NCBI RefSeq assembly: GCF_000380485.1
Contig: NZ_AQYG01000049.1
Span: 310,001 to 374,000, forward strand
Source of the DNA: Jongsikchunia kroppenstedtii DSM 45133
GTDB lineage: Bacteria; Actinomycetota; Actinomycetes; Mycobacteriales; Mycobacteriaceae
Direction of reading: 5' to 3'
Length of the DNA stretch: 64,000 nucleotides
Position 1 is the stretch's first letter. Every line of letters begins with the position of its first letter. The translations under genes were made by a program, and so were the position numbers. The notes under the pieces are model-generated. The model was not told the origin of the DNA. It made no database searches and saw only the letters and a list, made by a program, of their open reading frames with translations. Of this stretch, positions 57,949 to 64,000 are shown one piece after another.

Positions 57949-58359
57949 GTGACCTCGGTGGTGCCCGCTCGACACCTGTTGCGTGCCAAAGACTTAGTCG
58001 ACGCACGCTATTCCGAGCCGATCTCTGTCGATGACATGGCCGCCGCGGCGATGCTGTCGCGAGCGCATTTCTCCCGCGAGTTCAGCAAGACATTCGGCGA
58101 ATCGCCCCGCGACTACCTGCAGACTCGGCGCCTGGAACGCGCCGCGGCGCTGCTGCGCAACACCGACTACTCGATCGCGGACGTCTGCATCGCGGTCGGG
58201 CTGCGCAGCGTCGGCTCGTTCACCACCAGCTTCAAACGCACCTACGGCAAGACGCCGGCAGAGTATCGCGCGTCCATGCCGCCGGCGTCCCGCCGCGCGC
58301 GGATCCCTACCTGCATGATTCGGCAGGCAACGCGCCCGATGCCCGATTCCCGGATCTAG
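57949..58359 (+). CDS. AraC-family DNA-binding transcriptional regulator
   Basis: This 136-residue protein contains a complete two-helix-turn-helix AraC domain at about residues 8-105 (MAAAAMLSRAHFSREFSKTF, then YSIADVCIAVGLRSVGSFTT and FKRTYGKTPAEYR). There is no ligand-binding domain, so it resembles the short MarA/SoxS-like form. The tail after residue 105 is basic. The GTG start at 57949 is divergent from recC with 58 nt between starts. The VOC protein 100 nt downstream is its probable target or partner. Confidence 0.88.
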   Translation: MTSVVPARHLLRAKDLVDARYSEPISVDDMAAAAMLSRAHFSREFSKTFGESPRDYLQTRRLERAAALLRNTDYSIADVCIAVGLRSVGSFTTSFKRTYGKTPAEYRASMPPASRRARIPTCMIRQATRPMPDSRI

Positions 58360-58459
58360 AACGACGATCCACAGGACAGCACATGGGGAGAAGACGGCTC
58401 CCCGACCTGCGGCCTAGCGTCAGACGCGACACATCCGACCGCCGCAGAAAGGCACCGTC

Positions 58460-58876
58460 ATGAAGATCGCCACCACCCAGCTCTGGGTCCACGACCAGGA
58501 CGCCGCGCTGGAGTTCTACACCAAGAAGCTGGGTTTCGAAGTCCGCGAGGACGTCCGGCTCGAGGAGATGCCGGGATTCCGCTGGCTCACCGTCGCGCCA
58601 CCCGGGCAGGACGATATCTCGATCGTGCTGATGTCGATCCCCGGTGAGCCGATGCTCACCCCGGACGGTCAGAAGGAGATCCTCAATCTGGTTGGCAAGG
58701 GCTTCGCCGGCGCCGTGTTTCTCACCACCGATGACGTGTACGCCGACTACGACCGGCTCGCCGCCGCGGGCGTCGAGTTCACCGACAAGCCGGAGCAGCG
58801 TCCCTACGGCATCGACTGCGGTCTCCGCGATCCCTCGGGCAACACGCTGCGCCTGACACAGCTCACGGACTTCTGA
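58460..58876 (+). CDS. VOC-family (glyoxalase-fold) protein
   Basis: This 138-residue protein has two beta-alpha-beta-beta-beta modules typical of vicinal-oxygen-chelate enzymes: WVHDQDAALEFYTKKLGFEV in the first and GVEFTDKPEQRPYGIDCGLRDPSGN in the second. A conserved Asp/Glu metal ligand in DPSGN suggests a metal site. Small VOC proteins next to AraC-type regulators are common in actinobacteria, often in glyoxalase or antibiotic-resistance roles. The substrate is not known. Confidence 0.87.
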   Translation: MKIATTQLWVHDQDAALEFYTKKLGFEVREDVRLEEMPGFRWLTVAPPGQDDISIVLMSIPGEPMLTPDGQKEILNLVGKGFAGAVFLTTDDVYADYDRLAAAGVEFTDKPEQRPYGIDCGLRDPSGNTLRLTQLTDF

Positions 58877-58940
58877 CCATGTGCCGCTGCAGATCCGACG
58901 TCACCGATACCGGCGCCCGAGCACCGATCGGCCGTGCACG

Positions 58941-60239
58941 TCAGACCGATTGGGTGTCCTTGACCGCCTGGGGGATGCTGCCGCGGCTCGGTGGGACCGG
59001 ACTGCGCACGGCGAGGCACATGCCGGCGGCGACGATGCACAGCCCGGCGGCGATGAAGAACGCCATGTCGTAGTTGCCCTGTTGGTCGCGCAGCCATCCG
59101 GCGCCCGCCGCCGCGATGGCTGCGCCGATCTGATGGGATGCGAACGCCCACCCGAACACGATCGGGGTGCGATCGCCGAAGTAGTTGCGGCACAGCGCGA
59201 TCGTCGGCGGCACCGTGGCCACCCAATCGAGGCCGTAGAAGATGATGAACACCCACGTCGACGGACCGGCGTGGGCCGACAGCAGCGACGGCAGCAGTGC
59301 CAGCGACGCCGCGCGGCCGGTGTAGTAGATGCCGAGCAGCAGCCGCGGGTCGAACCGGTCGGTGAACCAGCCCGACGCGATCGTGCCCGCGACGTCGAAG
59401 ATGCCGACGGTGGCGAGCAGACCCGCGGCCATCGTGGTCGGCATGCCGTGGTCATGGGCCGCCGGAATGAAATGGGTGCCGATCAGGCCGTTGGTCGTCA
59501 TCCCGCAGATCGCGAAACTCCCAGCCAGCAGCCAGAAAGCCGGCGTACGCAGGCCGAGCGCCAGCCCGTCGAAAGCAGCCCGGAAACCCGCGGTGGCCGC
59601 GGCCGGGGCGTCGTCAATGTCAGCGCCATAGGGTCCGACTCCCTTATCGGCCGGACGGTTTCGCATGAACGCCAGTACCAGCGGCACCGTGGCGATCGAC
59701 GCGATCGCCACCAGGCCGGCGGCCCAGCGCCAGCCGTAGTGCGTGGTGACGGCGGCGACCACCGGCAGGAAGATCAGTTGGCCGGTCGAGCTCGAGGCAG
59801 TGAGCACACCGGTCACCAATCCGCGACGGGCGACGAACCACCGGGTCGCGACGATCGCCACGAAGCCCATCGAGATCGAACCGGTGCCGATGCCCACGAG
59901 CACTCCCCACAACAGCACCAACTGCCATGACGCCGTCATGAAGATCGACAGGAACGTGCCACCGGCGATCAGCACCATGGCGCCGGCCAGGATCGGCCGC
60001 ACGCCGAACTTGTCCATGAGCGCCGCCGCGAACGGCGCGGTCACTCCGAACAGCGTCATATTGACCGACATCGCCAGCCCGATCACCGCATGCGACCAGC
60101 CGAATTCCATATGCAGCGGATCCATGAACACGCCTGGCACCGAACGGAATCCTGCCGCCGCCAGCACCGCGACGAATGCAGTGGCGGCGACGATCCATGC
60201 CGGGTGGATGCGTCGGCCCGGCGCGACGGAAGTCGTCAT
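58941..60239 (-). CDS. MFS transporter
   Basis: This 432-residue major facilitator protein has twelve hydrophobic segments. The N-terminus HPAWIVAATAFVAVLAAAGF and loop DKFGVRPILAG are typical of the oxalate/formate or OFA-like antiporter branch, with an FYGLDWVATVPPT segment in the second half. The ATG at 60239 is preferred to 60275, which lies in the shared operator. It is divergent from a GlxA-type regulator with a perfect palindrome between, a frequent pairing. The substrate is unknown. Confidence 0.87.
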   Translation of the reverse strand: MTTSVAPGRRIHPAWIVAATAFVAVLAAAGFRSVPGVFMDPLHMEFGWSHAVIGLAMSVNMTLFGVTAPFAAALMDKFGVRPILAGAMVLIAGGTFLSIFMTASWQLVLLWGVLVGIGTGSISMGFVAIVATRWFVARRGLVTGVLTASSSTGQLIFLPVVAAVTTHYGWRWAAGLVAIASIATVPLVLAFMRNRPADKGVGPYGADIDDAPAAATAGFRAAFDGLALGLRTPAFWLLAGSFAICGMTTNGLIGTHFIPAAHDHGMPTTMAAGLLATVGIFDVAGTIASGWFTDRFDPRLLLGIYYTGRAASLALLPSLLSAHAGPSTWVFIIFYGLDWVATVPPTIALCRNYFGDRTPIVFGWAFASHQIGAAIAAAGAGWLRDQQGNYDMAFFIAAGLCIVAAGMCLAVRSPVPPSRGSIPQAVKDTQSV

Positions 60240-60274
60240 GCGGTCCAGCGTCGCGGAGATCGGCCATGACGACA

Positions 60275-60292
60275 ATTGGCAGGAATGCCAAT
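60275..60292. promoter_or_regulatory. Perfect 7-bp-arm palindrome between divergent MFS and GlxA genes
   Basis: ATTGGCA (60275-60281) and TGCCAAT (60286-60292) pair perfectly around GGAA, followed by the AT-rich ATATATG. Placed midway between the starts at 60239 and 60311, it is the likely binding site of the adjacent AraC-type regulator controlling both promoters. Confidence 0.55.
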
Positions 60293-60310
60293 ATATGTCA
60301 AAATCATGCC

Positions 60311-61255
60311 ATGACGCATTACGTGGCTGTGCTGGTGTTGGAGCAGCTCATCGGTTTCGACGCGACCATCCCGTCGCTGGTCTTCGGCCAGGCCGACGAC
60401 CGGTACGAGGTCGTGACCTGCGGCCTGACCGGTGCGCCGGTCGAATGCACCGGCGGATACGCGATGACGCCGCAGGCCGGTCCCGAAGCGCTGGCCGAGG
60501 CCGACACCGTGATCGTGCCGGGCACCCGCTACCCCGCCGCCCGCGAACGCGGCGAGCTGACACCGGAACTGGCCGAAGCCTGGTCGACCATCCGGCCCGG
60601 CACCCGCATCGTGTCCATCTGTACGGGCGCCTTCGTCCTCGGGGCCGCCGGCGTCCTCGACGGGCGGCCCGCCACCACCCACTGGGCCAAGGCCGACGAC
60701 TTCCGCCGGCTCTACCCATCGGTCCTGCTCGACGAGTCGGTGCTGTTCGTCGACGATGGCGACGTGCTGACCTCCGCCGGTCTGGCGTCGGGAATCGACC
60801 TGTGCCTGCACATGATTCGAGCCGATCACGGCACGATGCTGGCCAACGCGGTCGCGAAGTACTGCGTGGTGCCGCCGTGGCGCGAAGGCGGCCAGGCCCA
60901 GTTCATCGAGCGTGCCGTTCCCGAACCCCGGGACGAGTCGACGTCGACCACCCGACAGTGGGCGCTGGCCAACCTCACCGAGCCGCTGTCGGTGCAGCAG
61001 TTGGCCGGACATGCCCGGATGAGTGTTCGCACCTTCAATCGCCGGTTCCGCGAGGAGACCGGGCTGCCGCCTGGCGACTGGGTCCGCCAGCAGCGGCTCG
61101 CAGCAGCGCGCGAACTGCTTGAGTCACAAGATTTCTCGGTCGACGAGGTGGCCCGGCGAGCCGGTCTGGGCACCGCCGCCAACCTCCGGCATCACATGCG
61201 CCGCGGACTCGGCATGAGTCCCCTGCACTACCGGAAGACCTTCCAGGGCACCTGA
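60311..61255 (+). CDS. GlxA-family transcriptional regulator (DJ-1/PfpI domain plus AraC helix-turn-helix)
   Basis: This 314-residue regulator has an N-terminal DJ-1/PfpI-like domain (about 1-180, with SICTGAFVLGAAGVLDGRPA holding the Cys nucleophile-like position and TTHWAKADDF) and a C-terminal AraC domain (MSVRTFNRRFREETG, DEVARRAGLGTAANLRHHMR). Family members include activators of catabolic genes. The ATG at 60311 is chosen. It probably binds the palindrome at 60275-60292 and controls the divergent MFS gene. Confidence 0.9.
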   Translation: MTHYVAVLVLEQLIGFDATIPSLVFGQADDRYEVVTCGLTGAPVECTGGYAMTPQAGPEALAEADTVIVPGTRYPAARERGELTPELAEAWSTIRPGTRIVSICTGAFVLGAAGVLDGRPATTHWAKADDFRRLYPSVLLDESVLFVDDGDVLTSAGLASGIDLCLHMIRADHGTMLANAVAKYCVVPPWREGGQAQFIERAVPEPRDESTSTTRQWALANLTEPLSVQQLAGHARMSVRTFNRRFREETGLPPGDWVRQQRLAAARELLESQDFSVDEVARRAGLGTAANLRHHMRRGLGMSPLHYRKTFQGT

Positions 61256-61273
61256 TACTTCGGGTGCCTGGCG

Positions 61274-62050
61274 TCAGCTCAGCTGCGACCGACCGCGCTC
61301 GATGACCGATGCCGCGTCCTTGGCGACCGATTTTCCGGCCGCACTGGCGAGCCATACCTTGGCGGTGTCGGCCTCGGTCTGCACCTGCGGCACCAGATGG
61401 TGGTCACGCACCCGGTTGTAGGAGCCGAGCAGACTCGCCACAGCCGCGCGATTGTTGGAGGCGATGTCGGCCGCCAGCTGTTTCGCCGCGGGCAGCAGCT
61501 GCTCATGCTCGACCACCTCGGTCACCAGGCCATGCTCGTATGCGGACTGCGCGGTGACGAAGTTGCCGCTCAACGACATTCGCTTGGCGAACGCGAACCC
61601 GACCATCTCCGGCAGCCGCACGGTCAGGCCCCACAGCGGCATCATGCCGACCCGGGCATGGGTGTCCGCGAACCGGGCTCGGTCGGACGCGATCAGGATG
61701 TCGCAACCCATCGCGAGTTCAAGACCGCCGGTGACCGCGACGCCATTGATCGCGCCGATGATCGGCTTGCTGATCGGCGTCCACGGGTGACCGGTCGGAA
61801 CCTCGTCGAGGTCCATGTTGCCCCAGCCGCCATCGGCACCGATGACCTTGAGGTCGACACCCGCGCAGAACGCGGGATCGGCGCCGGTCAGGATGACCGC
61901 GGCGACATCGTCGTCGGCGTCTGCCGCGGCGATCGCCGACTGCAGCCCACGAATCAAGTCCGGGTTCAATGCATTTCGCGATTCCGGCCGGTTGAGGGTG
62001 ATGATGAGCGTCGCGTCGTCGCGCTCGGTGAGAACCAGATCGTCTGCCAT
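61274..62050 (-). CDS. Enoyl-CoA hydratase/isomerase family protein
   Basis: This 258-residue crotonase-fold protein has NRPESRNALNPDLI near residue 20, the oxyanion AFCAGVDLKV near 60 and the second oxyanion region GVAVTGGLELAMGCDILIASD near 103-123. The typical catalytic Glu pair is only partly conserved (GMMPLWG replaces the usual G-x-x-P-G-G). It would hydrate enoyl-CoA or isomerise it in fatty-acid or other acyl-CoA catabolism; the exact reaction is unknown. The ATG at 62050 is chosen over 62083. Two operator-like palindromes lie upstream. Confidence 0.88.
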   Translation of the reverse strand: MADDLVLTERDDATLIITLNRPESRNALNPDLIRGLQSAIAAADADDDVAAVILTGADPAFCAGVDLKVIGADGGWGNMDLDEVPTGHPWTPISKPIIGAINGVAVTGGLELAMGCDILIASDRARFADTHARVGMMPLWGLTVRLPEMVGFAFAKRMSLSGNFVTAQSAYEHGLVTEVVEHEQLLPAAKQLAADIASNNRAAVASLLGSYNRVRDHHLVPQVQTEADTAKVWLASAAGKSVAKDAASVIERGRSQLS

Positions 62051-62106
62051 GGGCGCAGTGTACGCCTGCCGACGGACGGTCATCCGGCTTTACTGCGACG
62101 ACCGTC

Positions 62107-62138
62107 GAACACCGTGTTCTTGCACGAACACCGTGTTC
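62107..62138. promoter_or_regulatory. Two identical 13-bp operator palindromes
   Basis: GAACACCGTGTTC is present at 62107-62119 and 62126-62138. Each is a perfect palindrome about its centre, and their centres are 19 bp apart, close to two helical turns. They sit between the divergent enoyl-CoA hydratase (start 62050) and DUF4262 gene (start 62233). The pattern is that of TetR-family operators. No TetR gene is in the window. Confidence 0.6.
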
Positions 62139-62232
62139 ATCGCTTGACGAATATTGTTGTCCCCCATCTGGTTATCGGCTGTCGGACCCTCGATCTAGCG
62201 TTCCTCGCAACATCGATCGAAGGGGGCATACC

Positions 62233-62715
62233 GTGTGCGACATCCATCCCGAGTGCGACGGTCCGGACGGCATGATCGGCCATGCGCTGGAACACATCGG
62301 CCGCGGCAGCTGGGGCATCACCGGAGTGCTGGGCGACCGCTGGGCCGAGCCGTTCGCGTACACGGCCGGACTCACCTCACTGGGCCACACCGAGCTGGTG
62401 ATCACCGGGATCGAGCCGGTGGGTGCTGCCCACATCCTCAACGTCGTCGCCGAGCAGCTCGTGCACGGCGACGACGTCGGGATCGGGTCCCAGGTGCTGG
62501 TCGAGTCGTTCGACGCGCATCCGCTACACCTGCTCGAGGTGCGGGACGTCTGGCCGTTGGTGGTGTGCCGGGCGATCTACTCGGAATTCGAAGCGATGCA
62601 GGTGGTGTGGTCCGACCATGACGGGCGGTTTCCGTGGCACGGCGAGTATGCGTACGGGCCTTCCCGGCAACCGCTGCTCGGCCCGCCGCCACGCAGTCAC
62701 GGCGCGGCGGCCTGA
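62233..62715 (+). CDS. DUF4262 domain protein
   Basis: This 160-residue protein is of the DUF4262 family, with the characteristic Trp/Tyr pattern EPFAYTAGLTSLGHTELVITG and a C-terminal MQVVWSDHDGRFPWH. The N-terminus MCDIHPECDG holds two Cys and one His, possibly a metal site (inference). The GTG at 62233 follows a GAAGGGGG ribosome-binding site. It is likely controlled by the paired palindromes at 62107-62138. The molecular function is not known. Confidence 0.85.
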   Translation: MCDIHPECDGPDGMIGHALEHIGRGSWGITGVLGDRWAEPFAYTAGLTSLGHTELVITGIEPVGAAHILNVVAEQLVHGDDVGIGSQVLVESFDAHPLHLLEVRDVWPLVVCRAIYSEFEAMQVVWSDHDGRFPWHGEYAYGPSRQPLLGPPPRSHGAAA

Positions 62716-62786
62716 CACCCGGACGGTTGCCGTCAGCCGTTTCGCAAACCTGGCGCCGGTGAGTCCAATGGGGCTAGCGTGACGAT

Positions 62787-63785
62787 GTGCTGCCGGTAAT
62801 CGACCTCGCTGAACTCGATACCGCGGCCGGCCGCGACCGGCTGCGGGACGTGACCCATGAGGTGGGTTTCTTCTACCTCGTGGGTCACGGGATCGAGCCG
62901 AATTTGATTGCGCGCCTTCTGCAGGTGACTCGCGAATTCTTCGCCCTGCCGGACGCTGCCAAGGACGCCGTGCGCATGATCCGCAGCCCGCATTTCCGCG
63001 GCTACAACCGACTCGGCGGCGAGCTGACCAATGGGCAGACCGATTGGCGCGAGCAGATCGATATCGGGATCGATCGGGATCCGGTCGCCGGGGCCGAGGA
63101 CTACATGCGGCTGCAGGGTCCCAACCAATGGCCGGCCGAACTACCCGAATTGCGTTCGGTCGTCACCGAGTTCGGCGACGCAATGTCTGCGGTGTCACTG
63201 ACGCTCCTGCAGCGATGGGCACAGTCGCTCGGCTCGCCGGCGGACTTCTTCGACGCGGCGTTCGGGCACTCCCCGGCAACGCTGATCAAGCTGATCCGCT
63301 ATCCCGCGCGCCGTGCCGACTCACCGCGTGGCGATCAGGGTGTTGGCGCGCATAAGGATTCGGGTGTGCTGACGCTGCTCCTGGTCGAGCCGGGCTCCGC
63401 CGGCCTGCAGGTCGAGGCGGCGGACGGCGGCTGGATCGATGCGCCGCCGGTCGACGGCGCGTTCATCGTGAACATCGGCGAAATGCTGGAGGTGGCCACC
63501 AACGGGTACCTGCGGGCGACGCGACATCGGGTTATGACGCCGGTCGGCGCGCCGGAGCGAATTTCCATCCCGTACTTCTTCAGCCCGGCACTCGATGCGG
63601 TCATTCCCACGATCCAGCTGCCGTCAGAGCTGCAGCCCAAGGCCCGCGGCGTCGAACGCGACCCGGCGAATCCGCTCTACAACACCTACGGCGAGAACAC
63701 CTGGAAGAGCCGGACCCGCGCACACCCGGACGTCTTCGAACGCTGGTATTCGGACGAAGCGCGCACAAATGGAAAGCAAGCTTGA
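62787..63785 (+). CDS. 2-oxoglutarate/Fe(II)-dependent dioxygenase of the isopenicillin-N-synthase family
   Basis: This 332-residue oxygenase has the DIOX_N-type start (VIDLAELDTAAGRDRL, VGFFYLVGHG) and the iron-binding triad: His and Asp of GAHKDSGVLTLL near residue 190 and a distal His in ATRHRVM. The Arg of ERISIPYFFSP binds 2-oxoglutarate. The substrate is unknown; members hydroxylate, desaturate or cyclise small molecules. The GTG at 62787 overlaps an out-of-frame ATG. The stop codon overlaps the -35 element of the next gene. Confidence 0.92.
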   Translation: MLPVIDLAELDTAAGRDRLRDVTHEVGFFYLVGHGIEPNLIARLLQVTREFFALPDAAKDAVRMIRSPHFRGYNRLGGELTNGQTDWREQIDIGIDRDPVAGAEDYMRLQGPNQWPAELPELRSVVTEFGDAMSAVSLTLLQRWAQSLGSPADFFDAAFGHSPATLIKLIRYPARRADSPRGDQGVGAHKDSGVLTLLLVEPGSAGLQVEAADGGWIDAPPVDGAFIVNIGEMLEVATNGYLRATRHRVMTPVGAPERISIPYFFSPALDAVIPTIQLPSELQPKARGVERDPANPLYNTYGENTWKSRTRAHPDVFERWYSDEARTNGKQA

Positions 63786-63810
63786 CAGGCGCTAATGTAA
63801 AGCCTACTTT
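63782..63810 (+). promoter_or_regulatory. Sigma-70-type promoter of the XRE regulator
   Basis: TTGACA (63782-63787) and TACTTT (63805-63810) are separated by 17 nt. The expected transcription start, about 7 nt after the -10, falls almost on the GTG start codon at 63819, so the mRNA is leaderless or nearly so. A short AAAG-CCTA-CTTT inverted repeat overlaps the -10 and could be an autoregulatory operator. Confidence 0.65.
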
Positions 63811-63818
63811 CCATCAGT

Positions 63819-64000
63819 GTGCGGAACGACGTTCGAAGCCTGCGTACCGCCAGCGGACTGTCCCAGGCCGAACTCGGCGCAGCCCTGGGAGTCTCGCGCC
63901 AGACGATCAATGCGATCGAGGCCGGGCGCTACAGCCCATCGCTCGCTCTGGCGATCGGTATCGCACGCCACTTCGGCACCGCGGTAGAGGAGGTTTTCCA
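63819..64000 (+). CDS. XRE-family (Cro/CI-type) transcriptional regulator, 3' truncated by window
   Basis: The frame VRNDVRSLRTASGLSQAEL continues through GAALGVSRQTINAIEAGRYS to the window end, a complete five-helix HTH_3 domain of the short YgzD-like kind (about 65-70 residues). Family members often regulate themselves and a membrane-protein neighbour. There is no Shine-Dalgarno, but the promoter spacing fits a leaderless start. About 60 residues are visible; the C-terminus is outside the window. Confidence 0.85.
   Translation, partial: MRNDVRSLRTASGLSQAELGAALGVSRQTINAIEAGRYSPSLALAIGIARHFGTAVEEVF

Noticed and set aside
62144-62177. TTGACG as -35 of the DUF4262 gene
   Set aside because: The nearest -10-like sequence (TTATCG) is at about 23-nt spacing, too far for a confident call.

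Overview
The window is chromosomal DNA of a high-GC actinobacterium (about 68% GC in a sampled line, many GTG starts, 4-nt GTGA/ATGA gene overlaps). Most likely it belongs to the mycolic-acid group, Mycobacteriales. From 8.3 to 27.4 kb the order and strands follow, from memory, the Mycobacterium tuberculosis block Rv2221c to Rv2236c: glnE, glnA2, a Hip1/CaeA-type protease, panB, a CYTH-CHAD protein, the phosphatase half of Rv2228c, a zinc-ribbon protein, a Nif3-like protein, cobC, ptkA, ptpA, a SURF1 protein and cobD. I cannot fix the genus.

Layout. 0-4.3 kb: end of a short-chain dehydrogenase, then an OpuC-type osmoprotectant ABC operon (permease, ATPase, permease, lipoprotein). 4.4-7.6 kb: tandem secreted DUF4185 paralogues. 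7.6-12.7 kb: heme oxygenase and the glnA2-glnE pair. 12.7-31 kb: the conserved block, into which an AbiEi-like protein, a prolyl iminopeptidase, an RNB ribonuclease, the RNase P RNA gene (rnpB), a spermidine-synthase-like protein, a SulP-carbonic anhydrase fusion and a stand-alone RNase HI are set. 31-40 kb: accessory and housekeeping genes (F420/PPOX-type oxidoreductase, GlsB membrane protein, two-repeat promoter region, MFS exporter, NADP-type glutamate dehydrogenase, alpha/beta hydrolase, pyruvate:quinone oxidoreductase).

40.4-49.4 kb is a compact defence island of visibly lower GC (40% and 55% in two counted 60-nt lines). A cytosine-5 methyltransferase is followed on the same strand by a Z1-domain ATPase, a PD-(D/E)XK (DUF4420-like) nuclease, a MORC/paraMORC-like GHKL ATPase, an unrecognised protein and a DUF6339-like protein. 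A divergent vsr mismatch endonuclease sits upstream. It resembles the GHKL/MORC-linked restriction-modification neighbourhoods predicted computationally by Iyer, Abhiman and Aravind. It abuts a recC-recB-recD operon, so two DNA-degrading or protecting machineries lie side by side. This is the best candidate for a poorly characterised system here.

57.9-64 kb: an AraC regulator with a VOC protein, a divergent MFS/GlxA-type regulator pair around a perfect palindrome, an enoyl-CoA hydratase and a DUF4262 protein separated by two identical TetR-like operator palindromes, a 2-oxoglutarate/Fe(II) oxygenase, and the start of an XRE regulator with a clear leaderless-type promoter. No CRISPR array, rRNA, tRNA, transposase or integrase was recognised.
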